Below, one piece after another: positions 7,234 to 15,154 of a stretch of DNA of 34,813 nucleotides. The position numbers were made by a program, and so were the translations under genes. Each line of letters opens with the position of its first letter. Position 1 is the stretch's first letter. Below the pieces are notes generated by a model. The model was not told the DNA's origin, did no database searches, and saw only the letters and a program-made list of their open reading frames with translations. The stretch is from Streptosporangiaceae bacterium (GTDB lineage: Bacteria > Actinomycetota > Actinomycetes > Streptosporangiales > Streptosporangiaceae): the NCBI GenBank assembly GCA_025964695.1, contig JAOPYK010000069.1, forward strand, positions 1 through 34,813, read 5' to 3'.

Positions 7234-9027
7234 CTATCTCCCGACGGCGTAGCCCTGCATGCCGCGCGGGTTCGCACCTGCTGACAGAACACCGGTTTCA
7301 GGGTCGCGAGCGACCGCGCAGAGCCGGCCCTCCGACCATGGTTCGCCGACCGTCACCTCGTGCCCGCGGCGCCGGAGTTCGGCAATGGCGGAGTCGCCGA
7401 TTCGCGATTCCACTGTGACGCTTCCCGGCCTCATCGTGCGCGGATAGAAAGAACTCGGAAAACTCTCGTTGTGCCAGTTTGGCGCGTCGATCGCGCCTTG
7501 CAGGTCGAGCCCGCCGCGTACTTTCTCCCGCAGTGCGACGGCGAGGAAGAAATGCACGCTCCACTGGTCCTGCTGATCACCACCGGGAGTTCCGAATGCC
7601 ATGATCGGCTCTCCTTCGCGAAGTGCCATGGATGGTGTGAGAGTGGTACGCGGGCGCCGGCCCGGGGACAGGGAGTTGGGCAGCCCGGGCTCGAGCCAGG
7701 CCATCTGCAACCGGGTGCCCAGCGGGAAGCCGAGGCCGGACACAACGGGGTTGGATTGCAGCCAGCCGCCGCTCGGGGTGGCCGCGATCATGTTGCCCCA
7801 GCGGTCGGCCACGTCCAGGTGACAGGTGTCCCCTCGGGTGAAACCGTCCTTCGCCACCGTCGGTTCACCGGCGCCGGCGACCGGTGGCAGGTCCACCGGG
7901 CCGTTCTCGGCGACGTACCGGGCATGCTTGCTCAGCTGGGGAGCCCGGCCGTCGGGGCTGCCTGGCCGAAGTTCGAACGAAGCCCGCTCTCCGATGAGGG
8001 CACGCCTTGCGTCGTTGTAGTCAGGGGAGAGCAGCGCGTCCAGCGCCACGTCCGCGCTGTCGCCGTACCAGGCCTCACGGTCGGCCATCGCGAGTTTCAT
8101 GCCCTCGATGAGGGTGTGCAGGTAGTCCGGCGTACCGTAGTCCAGCTGGGTGCCGGGCAGCAGGGCGAGCTGCTGCAGGAACACCGGGCCCTGGCTCCAC
8201 AGGCCCGGCTTGGCCACAGTCCACCCGTTCCAGTCGTAGGTGACGGGGTCCTCGTAGGTCGCGGAGAACGCGGCGAGGTCCGCACCGGTGAGGGTGCCAG
8301 CATGCCGCTCGCCGGAGGTGTCCATTGTGGAGCGTGCCGCGAACTCGGCGAGAGACTCGGCGATAAAGCCCTCGCGCCACACGCGGCGTGCCGCGTCGAT
8401 CTGGGTCTCTCGGCCGGGGCCCGCAGCTTCGGCTTCCGCGATGACCCGCCGCCAGGTATCGGCCAGCGCCGGATTCCGCAGCAGGGCACCGGGAGCGGGG
8501 GATTTACTGTCGTGGAGATAGATCTCGGCCGATGTGGTCCACTCGGTTTCAAAGAGCTCCCGTACCGTTTCCACGGTCGCACCGATCCGCTCGACGGCGG
8601 GGTGCCCGTGCTCGGCGTAACCGATGGCGTATTTCAGTACTTCGGAAAGCCGCTTGGTGCCGTGATCGCGCAGCAGGAGCATCCAGGCGTCGAACGCGCC
8701 GGGCACGGCGGCGGCCAGCGGACCGGTGCCGGGGACAAGGTCCAGGCCGAGCGACGTGTAGTGATCGATGGTCGCTCCGGCGGGTGCCGGGCCCTGCCCA
8801 CAAAGGACCTGGGGCCGACTGCCGGCCAAGGCCAGGATCATCGGTGCTTCGCCCGCAGGTCCGTTCAGGTGCGGTTCGACCACGTGCAGCACGAACCCGG
8901 CGGCGACCGCCGCGTCGAAGGCGTTGCCATCGTCCTCCAGCATCGCCATGGCCGTCGAGGAGGCAAGCCAGTGGGTGGAGGACACCATGCCGTGGGTGCC
9001 CTGCAGAGTCGGTCGGGTGGTGAACAA
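7234..9027 (-). CDS. ggt: gamma-glutamyltransferase family protein
   Basis: Ntn-hydrolase that cleaves gamma-glutamyl bonds (glutathione and related compounds) after self-processing. The N-terminal part has 'GNAFDAAVAAGFVLHVVEPHL' (quoted in part) and 'GPGTGPLAAAVPG'-like segments. The processing site is 'RGDTCHLDVADRWGNMIAAT', where Thr401 (counted from TTG 9027) would be the nucleophile, followed by 'SGLGFPLGTRLQ', 'LSPGRRPRTTLTPSM' and 'FGTPGGDQQDQW'. The start is TTG 9027 with GGAGAGG upstream. An earlier in-frame TTG at 9063 would add 12 residues but lacks a ribosome site, and the paralogous stub at 1562 starts at the matching position. No clear signal peptide is seen, so it may be cytoplasmic. 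It is divergent from a LysR gene. Confidence 0.9.
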   Translation of the reverse strand: MFTTRPTLQGTHGMVSSTHWLASSTAMAMLEDDGNAFDAAVAAGFVLHVVEPHLNGPAGEAPMILALAGSRPQVLCGQGPAPAGATIDHYTSLGLDLVPGTGPLAAAVPGAFDAWMLLLRDHGTKRLSEVLKYAIGYAEHGHPAVERIGATVETVRELFETEWTTSAEIYLHDSKSPAPGALLRNPALADTWRRVIAEAEAAGPGRETQIDAARRVWREGFIAESLAEFAARSTMDTSGERHAGTLTGADLAAFSATYEDPVTYDWNGWTVAKPGLWSQGPVFLQQLALLPGTQLDYGTPDYLHTLIEGMKLAMADREAWYGDSADVALDALLSPDYNDARRALIGERASFELRPGSPDGRAPQLSKHARYVAENGPVDLPPVAGAGEPTVAKDGFTRGDTCHLDVADRWGNMIAATPSGGWLQSNPVVSGLGFPLGTRLQMAWLEPGLPNSLSPGRRPRTTLTPSMALREGEPIMAFGTPGGDQQDQWSVHFFLAVALREKVRGGLDLQGAIDAPNWHNESFPSSFYPRTMRPGSVTVESRIGDSAIAELRRRGHEVTVGEPWSEGRLCAVARDPETGVLSAGANPRGMQGYAVGR

Positions 9028-9229
9028 CCTGGTCCTCTCCGTCACGTTGTCAGTGTTGGCCAAGAACGCGGGACCACTTCGCGGGCGCGTCCTCGACTCA
9101 CCTCATGCAGGTCCCACCAGTTCTCAGAGGCTCTTGCAGAGAGTGAACACCGCCACTTGGCCCTGCGTCCAAGACATCTATGACACCATTCAGATAGCCG
9201 ATCGCTATCGATCAATTCGTGAGGACGCC
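9028..9229. promoter_or_regulatory. divergent ggt/lysR control region with LysR-type dyads
   Basis: Short intergenic region between two divergent genes, the classic place for LysR-type sites. Two overlapping dyads are visible: CTAT-N12-ATAG at 9178-9197, and GATAG-N7-CTATC at 9193-9209, which fits the T-N11-A type of LysR box. The LysR gene's ribosome site GAGGA lies at 9221-9225. Autoregulation and control of ggt are inferred from position. Confidence 0.5.
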
Positions 9230-10117
9230 GTGGAACGCCGCCAACTCGAATACTTCGTGGCCATCGTGGAACAGGGCGGATACACCCCCGCCGCGCAGTC
9301 GCTGCACGTCGCCCAGCCCTCGCTGTCGCGCGCGATCAGCAAACTCGAACACGAACTCGGGGTCACGCTCTTTCATCGGGTCGGGCGCAACGTCGTGCTC
9401 AGCAACGCCGGGGAAACGCTGGCCCACCGGGCGAGGCTCGTGCTCCGCGATCTCGAAGCCCTGCGTGCCACGGCGCGGTCGATCGGCGACGGAGCGGTGG
9501 GCAGGGTGGACGTCGCGGCGACCTCATCCTCGGCGCTGGAGCCCGTGACGAGCATCGTCGCCGAACTCCGCGAGCGTCATCCTGGCGTCACCATCAGCAC
9601 CTCGTCCGCCCTGTCCGCGGCGGAAGTGGTCGCCATGGTGCTCCAGGGCCGCTGCGAGGTCGGGGTCTGCGGCAGCGCGGCGCGCCCCACCGGCCAGGGG
9701 CTGGTCGCACATCACCTACGAGACGAAGAGTTCCTGCTCGTGGTACCACCGCACACGATGGCGGACGCCGGGCCCACGGTGACTTTCGAGGCGCTGCGCG
9801 GCATGCGGTTCGTGGTGACCAAGCCGGGGACGGCGGTCCGCGCCCTGTTCGACCGGCTCGCCGCCACGGTCGGCGACATGACCATCGCGGTGGAGGTCGG
9901 CGACCGGAGCGTGGTGCTGCCCATGGTGCTCAGGGGAATCGGTGCCGGCCTGATGCCGGACGGCTGGGCTGATTTCGCCAGGCGGTCCGGTGCGGAGGTC
10001 TACCGGTTCTCGCCTCCGGAAAAGCTCCCGCAGTGGGTCGTCTATCGAGCTGGCCCCGTCACCGGCGCGACCCAGGCCTTCATCGACACCACGTTGGCCA
10101 CGAGCAGCGGCCAGTGA
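9230..10117 (+). CDS. LysR family transcriptional regulator
   Basis: 295-residue LysR regulator. Start GTG 9230 lies six bases behind GAGGA and gives 'MERRQLEYFVAIVEQGGYTP', the exact beginning of the LysR helix-turn-helix domain; upstream frames only add unrelated residues. The HTH core is 'AAQSLHVAQPSLSRAISKLE', followed by the linker helix and a periplasmic-binding-like effector domain ('GRVDVAATSSSALEPV', 'RCEVGVCGS', 'VLPMVLRGIGAGLMP'). It is divergent from ggt and probably controls it, and perhaps the importer operon further on. The co-inducer is unknown; a peptide or gamma-glutamyl compound would fit. Confidence 0.93.
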   Translation: MERRQLEYFVAIVEQGGYTPAAQSLHVAQPSLSRAISKLEHELGVTLFHRVGRNVVLSNAGETLAHRARLVLRDLEALRATARSIGDGAVGRVDVAATSSSALEPVTSIVAELRERHPGVTISTSSALSAAEVVAMVLQGRCEVGVCGSAARPTGQGLVAHHLRDEEFLLVVPPHTMADAGPTVTFEALRGMRFVVTKPGTAVRALFDRLAATVGDMTIAVEVGDRSVVLPMVLRGIGAGLMPDGWADFARRSGAEVYRFSPPEKLPQWVVYRAGPVTGATQAFIDTTLATSSGQ

Positions 10118-10486
10118 CAGAGCTGGCGGCATATCGCGCGGGTGGCCTCGCGCTCCGTCATCGCCGTGTCCTGCGTGGAGTCTCACATGAGCCGACGCGG
10201 GCCTTCCTCCCGCGACATCAGACTTCCGGACCAAAACGAATACGGAGGATGGTTCCAGGTCGCCGAGCTGCACTGTGCAGATCGGTTATCCGCAACTGGC
10301 GGCAAGGCTGCGCTTGCCGATAACCACATCCGCGCAGCTCATGCGGCGTATTGTACTCGTGGAGGATGCCCTGGCGGGTGCGTAAATCCCGTTAATGCAT
10401 TCGACCTGCGCGTGCGTGGGTCGCCCAGATAGGCCCGCGATGACCAGGTAGACAGAGATCATCAGATCTGGGACAGTTGCGCGATC
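10118..10486. other. intergenic region with a possible decayed coding fragment
   Basis: No convincing gene. On the minus strand about 10290-10445 a reading frame 'VIAGLSGRPTHAQVECINGIY' (in part) appears to continue in a shifted frame as 'TRQGILHEYNTPHELRGCG'. This looks like coding sequence that has suffered a frameshift. I cannot assign its family; a transposase remnant is one possibility. Confidence 0.25.
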
Positions 10487-11071
10487 ATGATTGCAAATGC
10501 ATCCCTTCTCCTGCGCACAAGCATGCGCCCGCTCGCGATTACGGCTGCGACGCTGGCAATCCTGCTGCCGAACTCGACGTCCTATGCCGAACCTGCAGCC
10601 GAGACGGCTCACCAGTTGCTGGCGGCATCGTGTACCGGAGTCGGAGTCAAGGTGGCTGACAACTTTGGTGATCTTCCCGTCGCACACGGTGCCGGTCACT
10701 CGGCCGTGATGAAGACGACGATCCGCAATCTCAGTATCCACTCCAGGCCTGGTGCCCTTTTGAACTACGCCCTCATGTCGCCGACCTCGCGCTGGGCCCC
10801 CACTCCATCGCTGGCCTGGCGGCTGGACAAGGGGCTGTGGCACACCCTCCACGTCCGGTGGTTCGGTGGGTCGGGCGAGAAGTACTGGGGGAGCGACAAT
10901 GTAGACATCGGTACGTTGAAAGCCCGCTCTACACGCTTGCTCCAGATAAGGATCACCTTCCACCGGGGCGACCCCGCTGCCGTGTACACCAGCGCGGCAG
11001 AGGTTGCAGTGCGACCCTGTGGAACTCTCGAGTGGGATGGCGGTCTCATGCACGCTCGCTATCGGCCCTGA
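10487..11071 (+). CDS. secreted protein of unknown function
   Basis: 194 residues with an N-terminal export signal ('MRPLAITAATLAILLPNSTSYA', in part, cleavage likely after SYA at about residue 34). The mature region is rich in Ser, Thr and Trp ('SRWAPTPSLAWRLDKGLWHTL', in part; 'VRWFGGSGEKYWGSDNVDIG') and has two widely spaced cysteines that could form a disulfide. I recognise no family. The start ATG 10487 has only a weak ribosome site; an internal ATG at 10523 would shorten the n-region without harming the signal. It stands alone, with no operon partner on its strand. Confidence 0.65.
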   Translation: MIANASLLLRTSMRPLAITAATLAILLPNSTSYAEPAAETAHQLLAASCTGVGVKVADNFGDLPVAHGAGHSAVMKTTIRNLSIHSRPGALLNYALMSPTSRWAPTPSLAWRLDKGLWHTLHVRWFGGSGEKYWGSDNVDIGTLKARSTRLLQIRITFHRGDPAAVYTSAAEVAVRPCGTLEWDGGLMHARYRP

Positions 11072-11298
11072 GCCATGGCCCTCACGGCAACCGCAGAGGG
11101 TTGATCATCCGGCCCCGCCGCACAGCCGTACAGCACCCCCCCGACCCGTGTACCCGCCCCACCAGGCGGATTAGGTTTTCGGTAAGGGCAGGGGTTTTAG
11201 CGGGCGATCCACCGAAAGATTTCTTGACGGGCCTCAGCCTCGCCGGCCCAGCGACGCTTGCCCGGACCGTGCAGCACTTCCCGTTTGAGAGTGGCGAT

Positions 11299-11799
11299 TC
11301 AGGTTCCCAGGGTGACCGGTTCGGCAAGCGAGTACGGCGTGCTCAGGCGCCAGGGGCTCAGCCATACCTGGTCTTCGCGCTGTACCGGATGCTGGCAGTG
11401 CTCGCAGTAGGCCTCGGGGCTGGTGAGGCGGTGGCCGCACTCCTGGTGCAGAAATTGCATGGGCTCGGCCGGCTCGTCTGGCGCGGTGTGATGTGCGCCC
11501 CAGTCGGCCAGTGCGCGCAAGATTGGCGTCACGCCTGCGCCGGCCTGGGTGAGCCGGTACTCGTGGCGGGTGCGCCCGCCGTCATTGCGGTAGGGCACCC
11601 GGGTCAGTAGTCCGGCATCGACCAGCCTGGCCAGCCTGGTGGACAGTACGTTGTCGGCGATGCCGAGGTCGGCCCGGAAGTCCTCGAACCGGGTCGTGCC
11701 GTGGGCGGCGTTCCGCATGATCAGAAGCGTCCAGCGCTCGCCAAGGACCTCAACTGCACGTCCGATCGGACAGGGCGGCATCGTTGCGCTGCGTGACAT
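11299..11799 (-). CDS. HxlR family transcriptional regulator
   Basis: 166-residue winged-helix regulator. It opens with the HxlR signature 'CPIGRAVEVLGERWTLLIMR', followed by 'RFEDFRADLGIADNVLSTRL' (recognition helix), 'ARLVDAGLLTRVPY' and 'HEYRLTQAGAGVTPILRALADWG'. A C-terminal Cys-rich tail ('ECGHRLTSPEAYCEHC') could bind zinc; such tails occur in a subset of the family. It is divergent from the DUF302/PPC genes, and dyads between them are the likely operators. HxlR proteins commonly answer to electrophiles or redox signals. Confidence 0.93.
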   Translation of the reverse strand: MSRSATMPPCPIGRAVEVLGERWTLLIMRNAAHGTTRFEDFRADLGIADNVLSTRLARLVDAGLLTRVPYRNDGGRTRHEYRLTQAGAGVTPILRALADWGAHHTAPDEPAEPMQFLHQECGHRLTSPEAYCEHCQHPVQREDQVWLSPWRLSTPYSLAEPVTLGT

Positions 11800-11820
11800 A
11801 TTGACGTTCCCTCCGCCATC

Positions 11821-11907
11821 TGACTTGCTAATCAGGAGTCAAGTGTTATCGTAGCCCATGGCTGACTCCTTAATTAGGAGTAAGCTGACGAGAGTGAGGT
11901 GACTCCT
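11821..11907. promoter_or_regulatory. HxlR-type operators between divergent genes
   Basis: Three related elements are visible. Site 1 at 11821-11841 has outer arms TGACT/AGTCA. Site 2 at 11863-11883 carries ACTCCT-TAATT-AGGAGT. A half-site TGACTCCTGA lies at 11900-11909, just upstream of and touching the DUF302 start codon. Sites 1 and 2 share TAAT(C/T)AGGAGT as a direct repeat. The third element falls between the ribosome site and ATG 11909, where binding would block translation or elongation. HxlR binding is inferred. Confidence 0.55.
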
Positions 11908-11908
11908 G

Positions 11909-12601
11909 ATGCCCGTCACAGACGCAGCCCGAGGCCCAGGGGCGGCAGATGAGCTGCGCTTGGCGGTCGCGAAATCGGCCAAACCGGGTTCGGTGGAGGC
12001 CGCCGTGTGGCTGCACCCGCTGATGGGGGGAATCCAGCGGATCGCGCAGCGGGTCGGCGCGGCGCGGGCCAAGGAGTTGGCCGCGCTCAGGCGCCGCTAC
12101 CAGGCGCGCACCCTGGAGCGCTGGAAATTCGACGGGGTCCTTGTCACGATTCGCTCCGAGAAGTCGTTCTTCGCGGTGACCAGGGCCATCGAGTCGAGCT
12201 TGCAGCGCTTCTCGGTCCCAAAGCTGATGGAATACGTGACACATGCAGACCGTGAAGGATTAGAGGCCTATGTCGATGAGATCTCGGCGCCGAGCAAGTT
12301 CTCCATCTTCTGGGAAATGGAGCAGGGCCCGACGATGAGACTTGCCGGAATCCCTATCGAGTCCAAGTTCTACCTGGTCGGCAACGCCGTCACCGCCCGA
12401 GGTCTGTTCCGGTACACCGCCGCCGCCGGCCTCGGAGCGCCGGTGCGTATCTGTGTCTCCCAGCACGACGGTGAACAAACACGCATCGACGTGGACCAGC
12501 AGTCCGCCTTCTTCAGCAAATTTCCTGAAATGGCGCAATTAAACGTTCCTGAGCTGCTAGATGCAGAGCTGGTCAAGGTCTTCGAAAACGCCGCCGCCTA
12601 G
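11909..12601 (+). CDS. DUF302-like protein
   Basis: 230 residues. The N-terminal ~80 residues are helical ('IAQRVGAARAKELAALRRRY'), then 'KFDGVLVTIRSEKSFFAVTRA' (in part) begins the domain. The C-terminal block 'VGNAVTARGLFRYTAAAGLG', 'APVRICVSQHDG' and 'IDVDQQSAFFSKFPE' matches the DUF302 pattern (GNP-x-A-x-x-F plus a 'laPlrv' strand). DUF302 proteins are small soluble proteins of unsettled function, often stress- or redox-linked. ATG 11909 is preceded by GAGGTGA. It is divergent from the HxlR gene and probably co-transcribed with the PPC gene 82 bases downstream. Confidence 0.75.
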   Translation: MPVTDAARGPGAADELRLAVAKSAKPGSVEAAVWLHPLMGGIQRIAQRVGAARAKELAALRRRYQARTLERWKFDGVLVTIRSEKSFFAVTRAIESSLQRFSVPKLMEYVTHADREGLEAYVDEISAPSKFSIFWEMEQGPTMRLAGIPIESKFYLVGNAVTARGLFRYTAAAGLGAPVRICVSQHDGEQTRIDVDQQSAFFSKFPEMAQLNVPELLDAELVKVFENAAA

Positions 12602-12683
12602 CCGAAGTTACGTCTGCCCGGGTGGGATGGCAGTCCATAAGCGGCCGAGATTAGCACAGTTCGACTCTGAGGAGGGCGAACAC

Positions 12684-13121
12684 ATGCAAGTCCTAGAAGT
12701 CCGCAACGCCGAACTCATCGAATCCATCACCAGACAAGCCGCCGAACACGGCATCACCTACGCCGCCATCGTCACCCTCATCGGCGCCGTCGACAGTTTC
12801 ACCGTGTCCACCAACCCCGCCGGCGACCCCACCGCGCACACCTATTCCAGCTATCCTCTCCCAGCCGAGATGACCGCCACCGGCGAGATCATCGACGGCA
12901 AGCCTCACATCCACGCCGTGATGGCCGTCCAAGGAGACCGGGCCGTCGCCGGCCACCTGCACAAGGCGCAAATAGACACCTTCTTCGCCCGCGCTTACGT
13001 GATCCCCACCGAGCACAACGTCGCGCTGCGCGCCAACGAGCAGATTGTGGTCGAAGAAATTCCCGACGATGGCCCTCCGGGCCGAGGGCGTATCAACGAC
13101 ACGCGAGTCACGCTCCCGTAA
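12684..13121 (+). CDS. PPC/DUF296 domain protein (PD1-like)
   Basis: 145-residue single-domain protein. ATG 12684 follows GAGGAGGG at ideal spacing; longer upstream frames are not needed. Domain landmarks are 'EHGITYAAIVTLIGAVDSFT', 'GEIIDGKPHIHAVMAVQGDR' and 'AGHLHKAQIDTFFARAYVI'. The His residues in 'KPHIHA' and 'GHLHKA' correspond to the metal site of bacterial PPC domains. These proteins form trimers and were named after plant AT-hook proteins, but the bacterial function is unknown. Likely an operon partner of the DUF302 gene under HxlR control. Confidence 0.82.
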   Translation: MQVLEVRNAELIESITRQAAEHGITYAAIVTLIGAVDSFTVSTNPAGDPTAHTYSSYPLPAEMTATGEIIDGKPHIHAVMAVQGDRAVAGHLHKAQIDTFFARAYVIPTEHNVALRANEQIVVEEIPDDGPPGRGRINDTRVTLP

Positions 13122-13407
13122 CTGGCCACCTCTCTGGCTACTAGTCGACGCGCTCGCCGGGCATGCCCAGCACTGTGAGTACCGCGCGGAGTTCGTCGCG
13201 TTCGCCGGCGGTGTGCGAGCGCCTGATCTGTTGGCGTGATCGTGGGGGATCTTCCTGCGCACACGGGGCCTGGTGGATGACGATGGGGCGCGGTCGTTCG
13301 CTGACGTCGTTTCTGCTTGGCGGGCCTGACCCCGTAAAACAGTCTGACGCCGGGAGCCGATTTCAGGGCCGCTGATTGGTGCTTCGAGCCGCGGACCAGA
13401 TTTCCGC
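13122..13407. other. intergenic region, possible decayed minus-strand coding tail
   Basis: No intact gene. A minus-strand frame ending about 13140 reads 'RQQIRRSHTAGERDELRAVL' and 'TVLGMPGERVD', with protein-like composition but no plausible start. It may be the tail of a decayed gene of unknown family. Confidence 0.2.
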
Positions 13408-13506
13408 ATGCCTACGCCGACCACCTGGCCCGCAAGAGGTTTGGGGACCGTTCAATACATGTCCCATGACGAGGCTCGCCGCCGCCTGGGGATGCCCGGC
13501 CAGTGA
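13408..13506 (+). pseudogene. possible antitoxin remnant upstream of RelE-like relic
   Basis: 32-codon frame from ATG 13408 ending 'MSHDEARRRLGMPGQ'. Its TGA overlaps the GTG of the following toxin-like frame (GTGA), which is the usual antitoxin-toxin arrangement. It is far shorter than a full RelB/Phd antitoxin and lacks a DNA-binding domain, so it is probably a truncated remnant. The family assignment rests on position only. Confidence 0.3.
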
Positions 13507-13755
13507 CCTACCAGATCAACTGGGATATCCGAGCTCTCGACCTGGCCGCAGGGTTCCTGTCCGACGATCCCGGCGGAGTCGCCTCACTCTGGGAAGCAGT
13601 CGACCGGCTCGCCGAAGAGCCAAGACCGCCAGAGTCCTTCCCATACGGGTCTTCAGACCTACGGCGCTTGAAGGCCGGACGGCTACCGCGTCCTGTACGA
13701 AGTCGACGAAGCCAGTAAAATGGTCGAGATCGACCATGTCGCCCTCGTCCTCTAA
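13503..13755 (+). pseudogene. RelE/ParE-type toxin, frameshifted
   Basis: Begins 'YQINWDIRALDLAAGFLSDD' (strand-helix of RelE toxins), continues 'AVDRLAEEPRPPESFPYG' and 'DLRRLKAG', then near 13675 the frame changes. The next phase continues seamlessly as 'DGYRVLYEVDEASKMVEIDH' and 'VALVL' before TAA at 13753-13755. The two halves together give a complete ~83-residue RelE-like protein ('LRRLKAG...YRVLYEV' is the family core). As written, the product would lose the catalytic C-terminal strand. A sequencing error cannot be excluded. Confidence 0.65.
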
Positions 13756-13823
13756 TCTAACGAGGCTCCCATGGGTGCGAAAACCCGATTTCAGCCCGCT
13801 CAACTGCGGTTTTTCGTATTGAT

Positions 13824-13995
13824 CTAAGCGGCGTTCCGGTATTCGTTGATCAGGTTGTTGACGACCTGGCGGCGTTTGAGCCTTTTGACTACGGCCAAGC
13901 CTGTCGGTGCCGAATCAAAGTCATTCAACGAGACCCAACTCTGCGGCCTGCTACACGAACACTCCCAGGCCGCATAAGGTGACCGAGTTTCCGGC
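13824..13995. pseudogene. transposase/integrase C-terminal tails
   Basis: Minus strand 13824-13905 reads 'LKRRQVVNNLINEYRNAA' and stop, the typical end of an IS integrase-core transposase ('..GGLINEYxxAA'). Plus strand 13921-13977 reads 'FNETQLCGLLHEHSQAA' and stop, which has the same flavour. Neither is attached to a full gene. The segment ends with a 24-bp sequence (13972-13995) found again at 23494-23517. Confidence 0.4.
13972..13995 (+). repeat. dispersed 24-bp repeat, copy 1
   Basis: GCATAAGGTGACCGAGTTTC plus CGGC. It matches copy 2 (23494-23517) at 22 of 24 positions and in the same orientation. Both copies lie at the downstream end of transposase relics, so the sequence is probably an IS terminus. 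Confidence 0.6.
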
Positions 13996-14005
13996 AACGA
14001 AAGGG

Positions 14006-14371
14006 TCAGGAAGGTGGTGACTGGCCGGTTTGGCGGGACTGTTGCCGCTGGGTGTTGATGCGCTGGGCCTCGGTGAGCCGGTCCTCCAGGATGATGATGC
14101 GGCAGGCCGCTTCCAGGGGGGTGCCGCGGTCGGTGAGTTCGCGGGCTCTGGCGGCCAGCCGGAGCTGGTAGCGGGAGTAGCGGCGGTGGCCGCCGTCCGA
14201 GCGCTGGGGTGAGATCAGCTTGGCCGCGTCCACGCTGCGCAGGAACGCGGGTGTCACGCCGAGGATCTCGGCGGCGCGGCCCATGCTGTAGGCGGGGTAG
14301 TCGTCGTTATCGAACTTGTCTTCGGCGTTGCCGGACGGGGCGGCGGCCGACGAACTCTCAGCTTGATCCAT
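14006..14371 (-). CDS. MerR family transcriptional regulator
   Basis: 121 residues from ATG 14371, preceded by GGAAGGA; the open frame extends further upstream but without a ribosome site. After a low-complexity N-terminus, 'YSMGRAAEILGVTPAFLRS' forms the MerR helix-turn-helix. 'ISPQRSDGGHRRYSRYQLR' is the wing and second helix, and 'GTPLEAACRIIILEDRLTEA' starts the coiled coil. There is no C-terminal effector domain or metal-binding cysteine set, so it is a minimal MerR like those found beside STAS or cold-shock genes in actinomycetes. It is divergent from the STAS gene. Confidence 0.88.
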   Translation of the reverse strand: MDQAESSSAAAPSGNAEDKFDNDDYPAYSMGRAAEILGVTPAFLRSVDAAKLISPQRSDGGHRRYSRYQLRLAARARELTDRGTPLEAACRIIILEDRLTEAQRINTQRQQSRQTGQSPPS

Positions 14372-14764
14372 TGATCCTTCCGAAAGGCCGATAGGGACCC
14401 CGGCGCCGATCTGCACCGGGGCCCGACGGGGTGGGGCACCGTCCGCCGTGGCGGACCGCAGAGCAGCCGGGCACCGCACGGGGCTCTTCTCCTGTACCGG
14501 TCCCGGTGGGTCCGCCCTGCGCCATCAACTGATTCAGGCAGTTTATCCTCTGTCGCGACTCATGGGCTTGTTTCCTTGCGACGACAGGAACTATAGTCAC
14601 GCCCGCCGTGATTTTCTACTATCGTCAGGACAGATTTTCTGGGGTTCCTTTGGCAGAGGATCCGGGCGCCGGGGCGGTGGGCCCGCCGCGCCGCGCGGCT
14701 ACGGTCTTCGGTCTCGACGGTCAGCTGTACCCGCCCGTCCGTACGTGGGAGAGCCGAGAGGAAG
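14372..14764. promoter_or_regulatory. divergent MerR/STAS intergenic region
   Basis: 393 bases between divergent genes. No gene is supported. The AT-richer stretch about 14530-14640 is the best candidate for the two promoters. I could not define a clean MerR dyad. Confidence 0.3.
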
Positions 14765-15154
14765 ATGGCCATGGAGTCCGCGCTGAACATCCAGCTCACC
14801 CGCCTGACCGCCTACGCGGTGGCGACTCTGGTCGGGGAGATCGACTTCACCAATCGCGAGCGCCTGGAAGTACAGCTCCTCCAGGCGCTGGACACCACCC
14901 GGACCGCGCTCATCGTGGACATGGCCGAGGTCACCTTCTGTGACTCCTCCGGCCTCAACACCTTCGTCCGCGTGTTGCGCCGTACCCGCGTCCACGGCAA
15001 GACGCTCGTCCTGGTCGGCGTCCACCACCGCGTCACCCACGTCTTCAAGATGACCGGCCTGGAGCGCGAGATCCCCCGGTACGCCGACGTGGAAACGGCC
15101 TTCCGATGGCTGGAGGGCATCGACGCCGGCCCCGACTCCGGATCAGCGTCCTGA
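14765..15154 (+). CDS. STAS-domain anti-sigma factor antagonist
   Basis: 129-residue SpoIIAA-like protein. It has 'VATLVGEIDFTNRERLEVQL', the phosphorylation loop 'VDMAEVTFCDSSGLNTFVRV' with Ser61/Ser62, and 'TGLEREIPRYADVETAFRWL'. When unphosphorylated such proteins capture an anti-sigma kinase and free a stress sigma factor. No kinase or sigma factor gene is adjacent. Two ATGs (14765, 14771) follow GAGAGGA; either could be used. Confidence 0.9.
   Translation: MAMESALNIQLTRLTAYAVATLVGEIDFTNRERLEVQLLQALDTTRTALIVDMAEVTFCDSSGLNTFVRVLRRTRVHGKTLVLVGVHHRVTHVFKMTGLEREIPRYADVETAFRWLEGIDAGPDSGSAS

Noticed and set aside
7360-9183. Plus-strand open frame opposite ggt
   Set aside because: Antisense shadow of a well-conserved enzyme; no domain seen.
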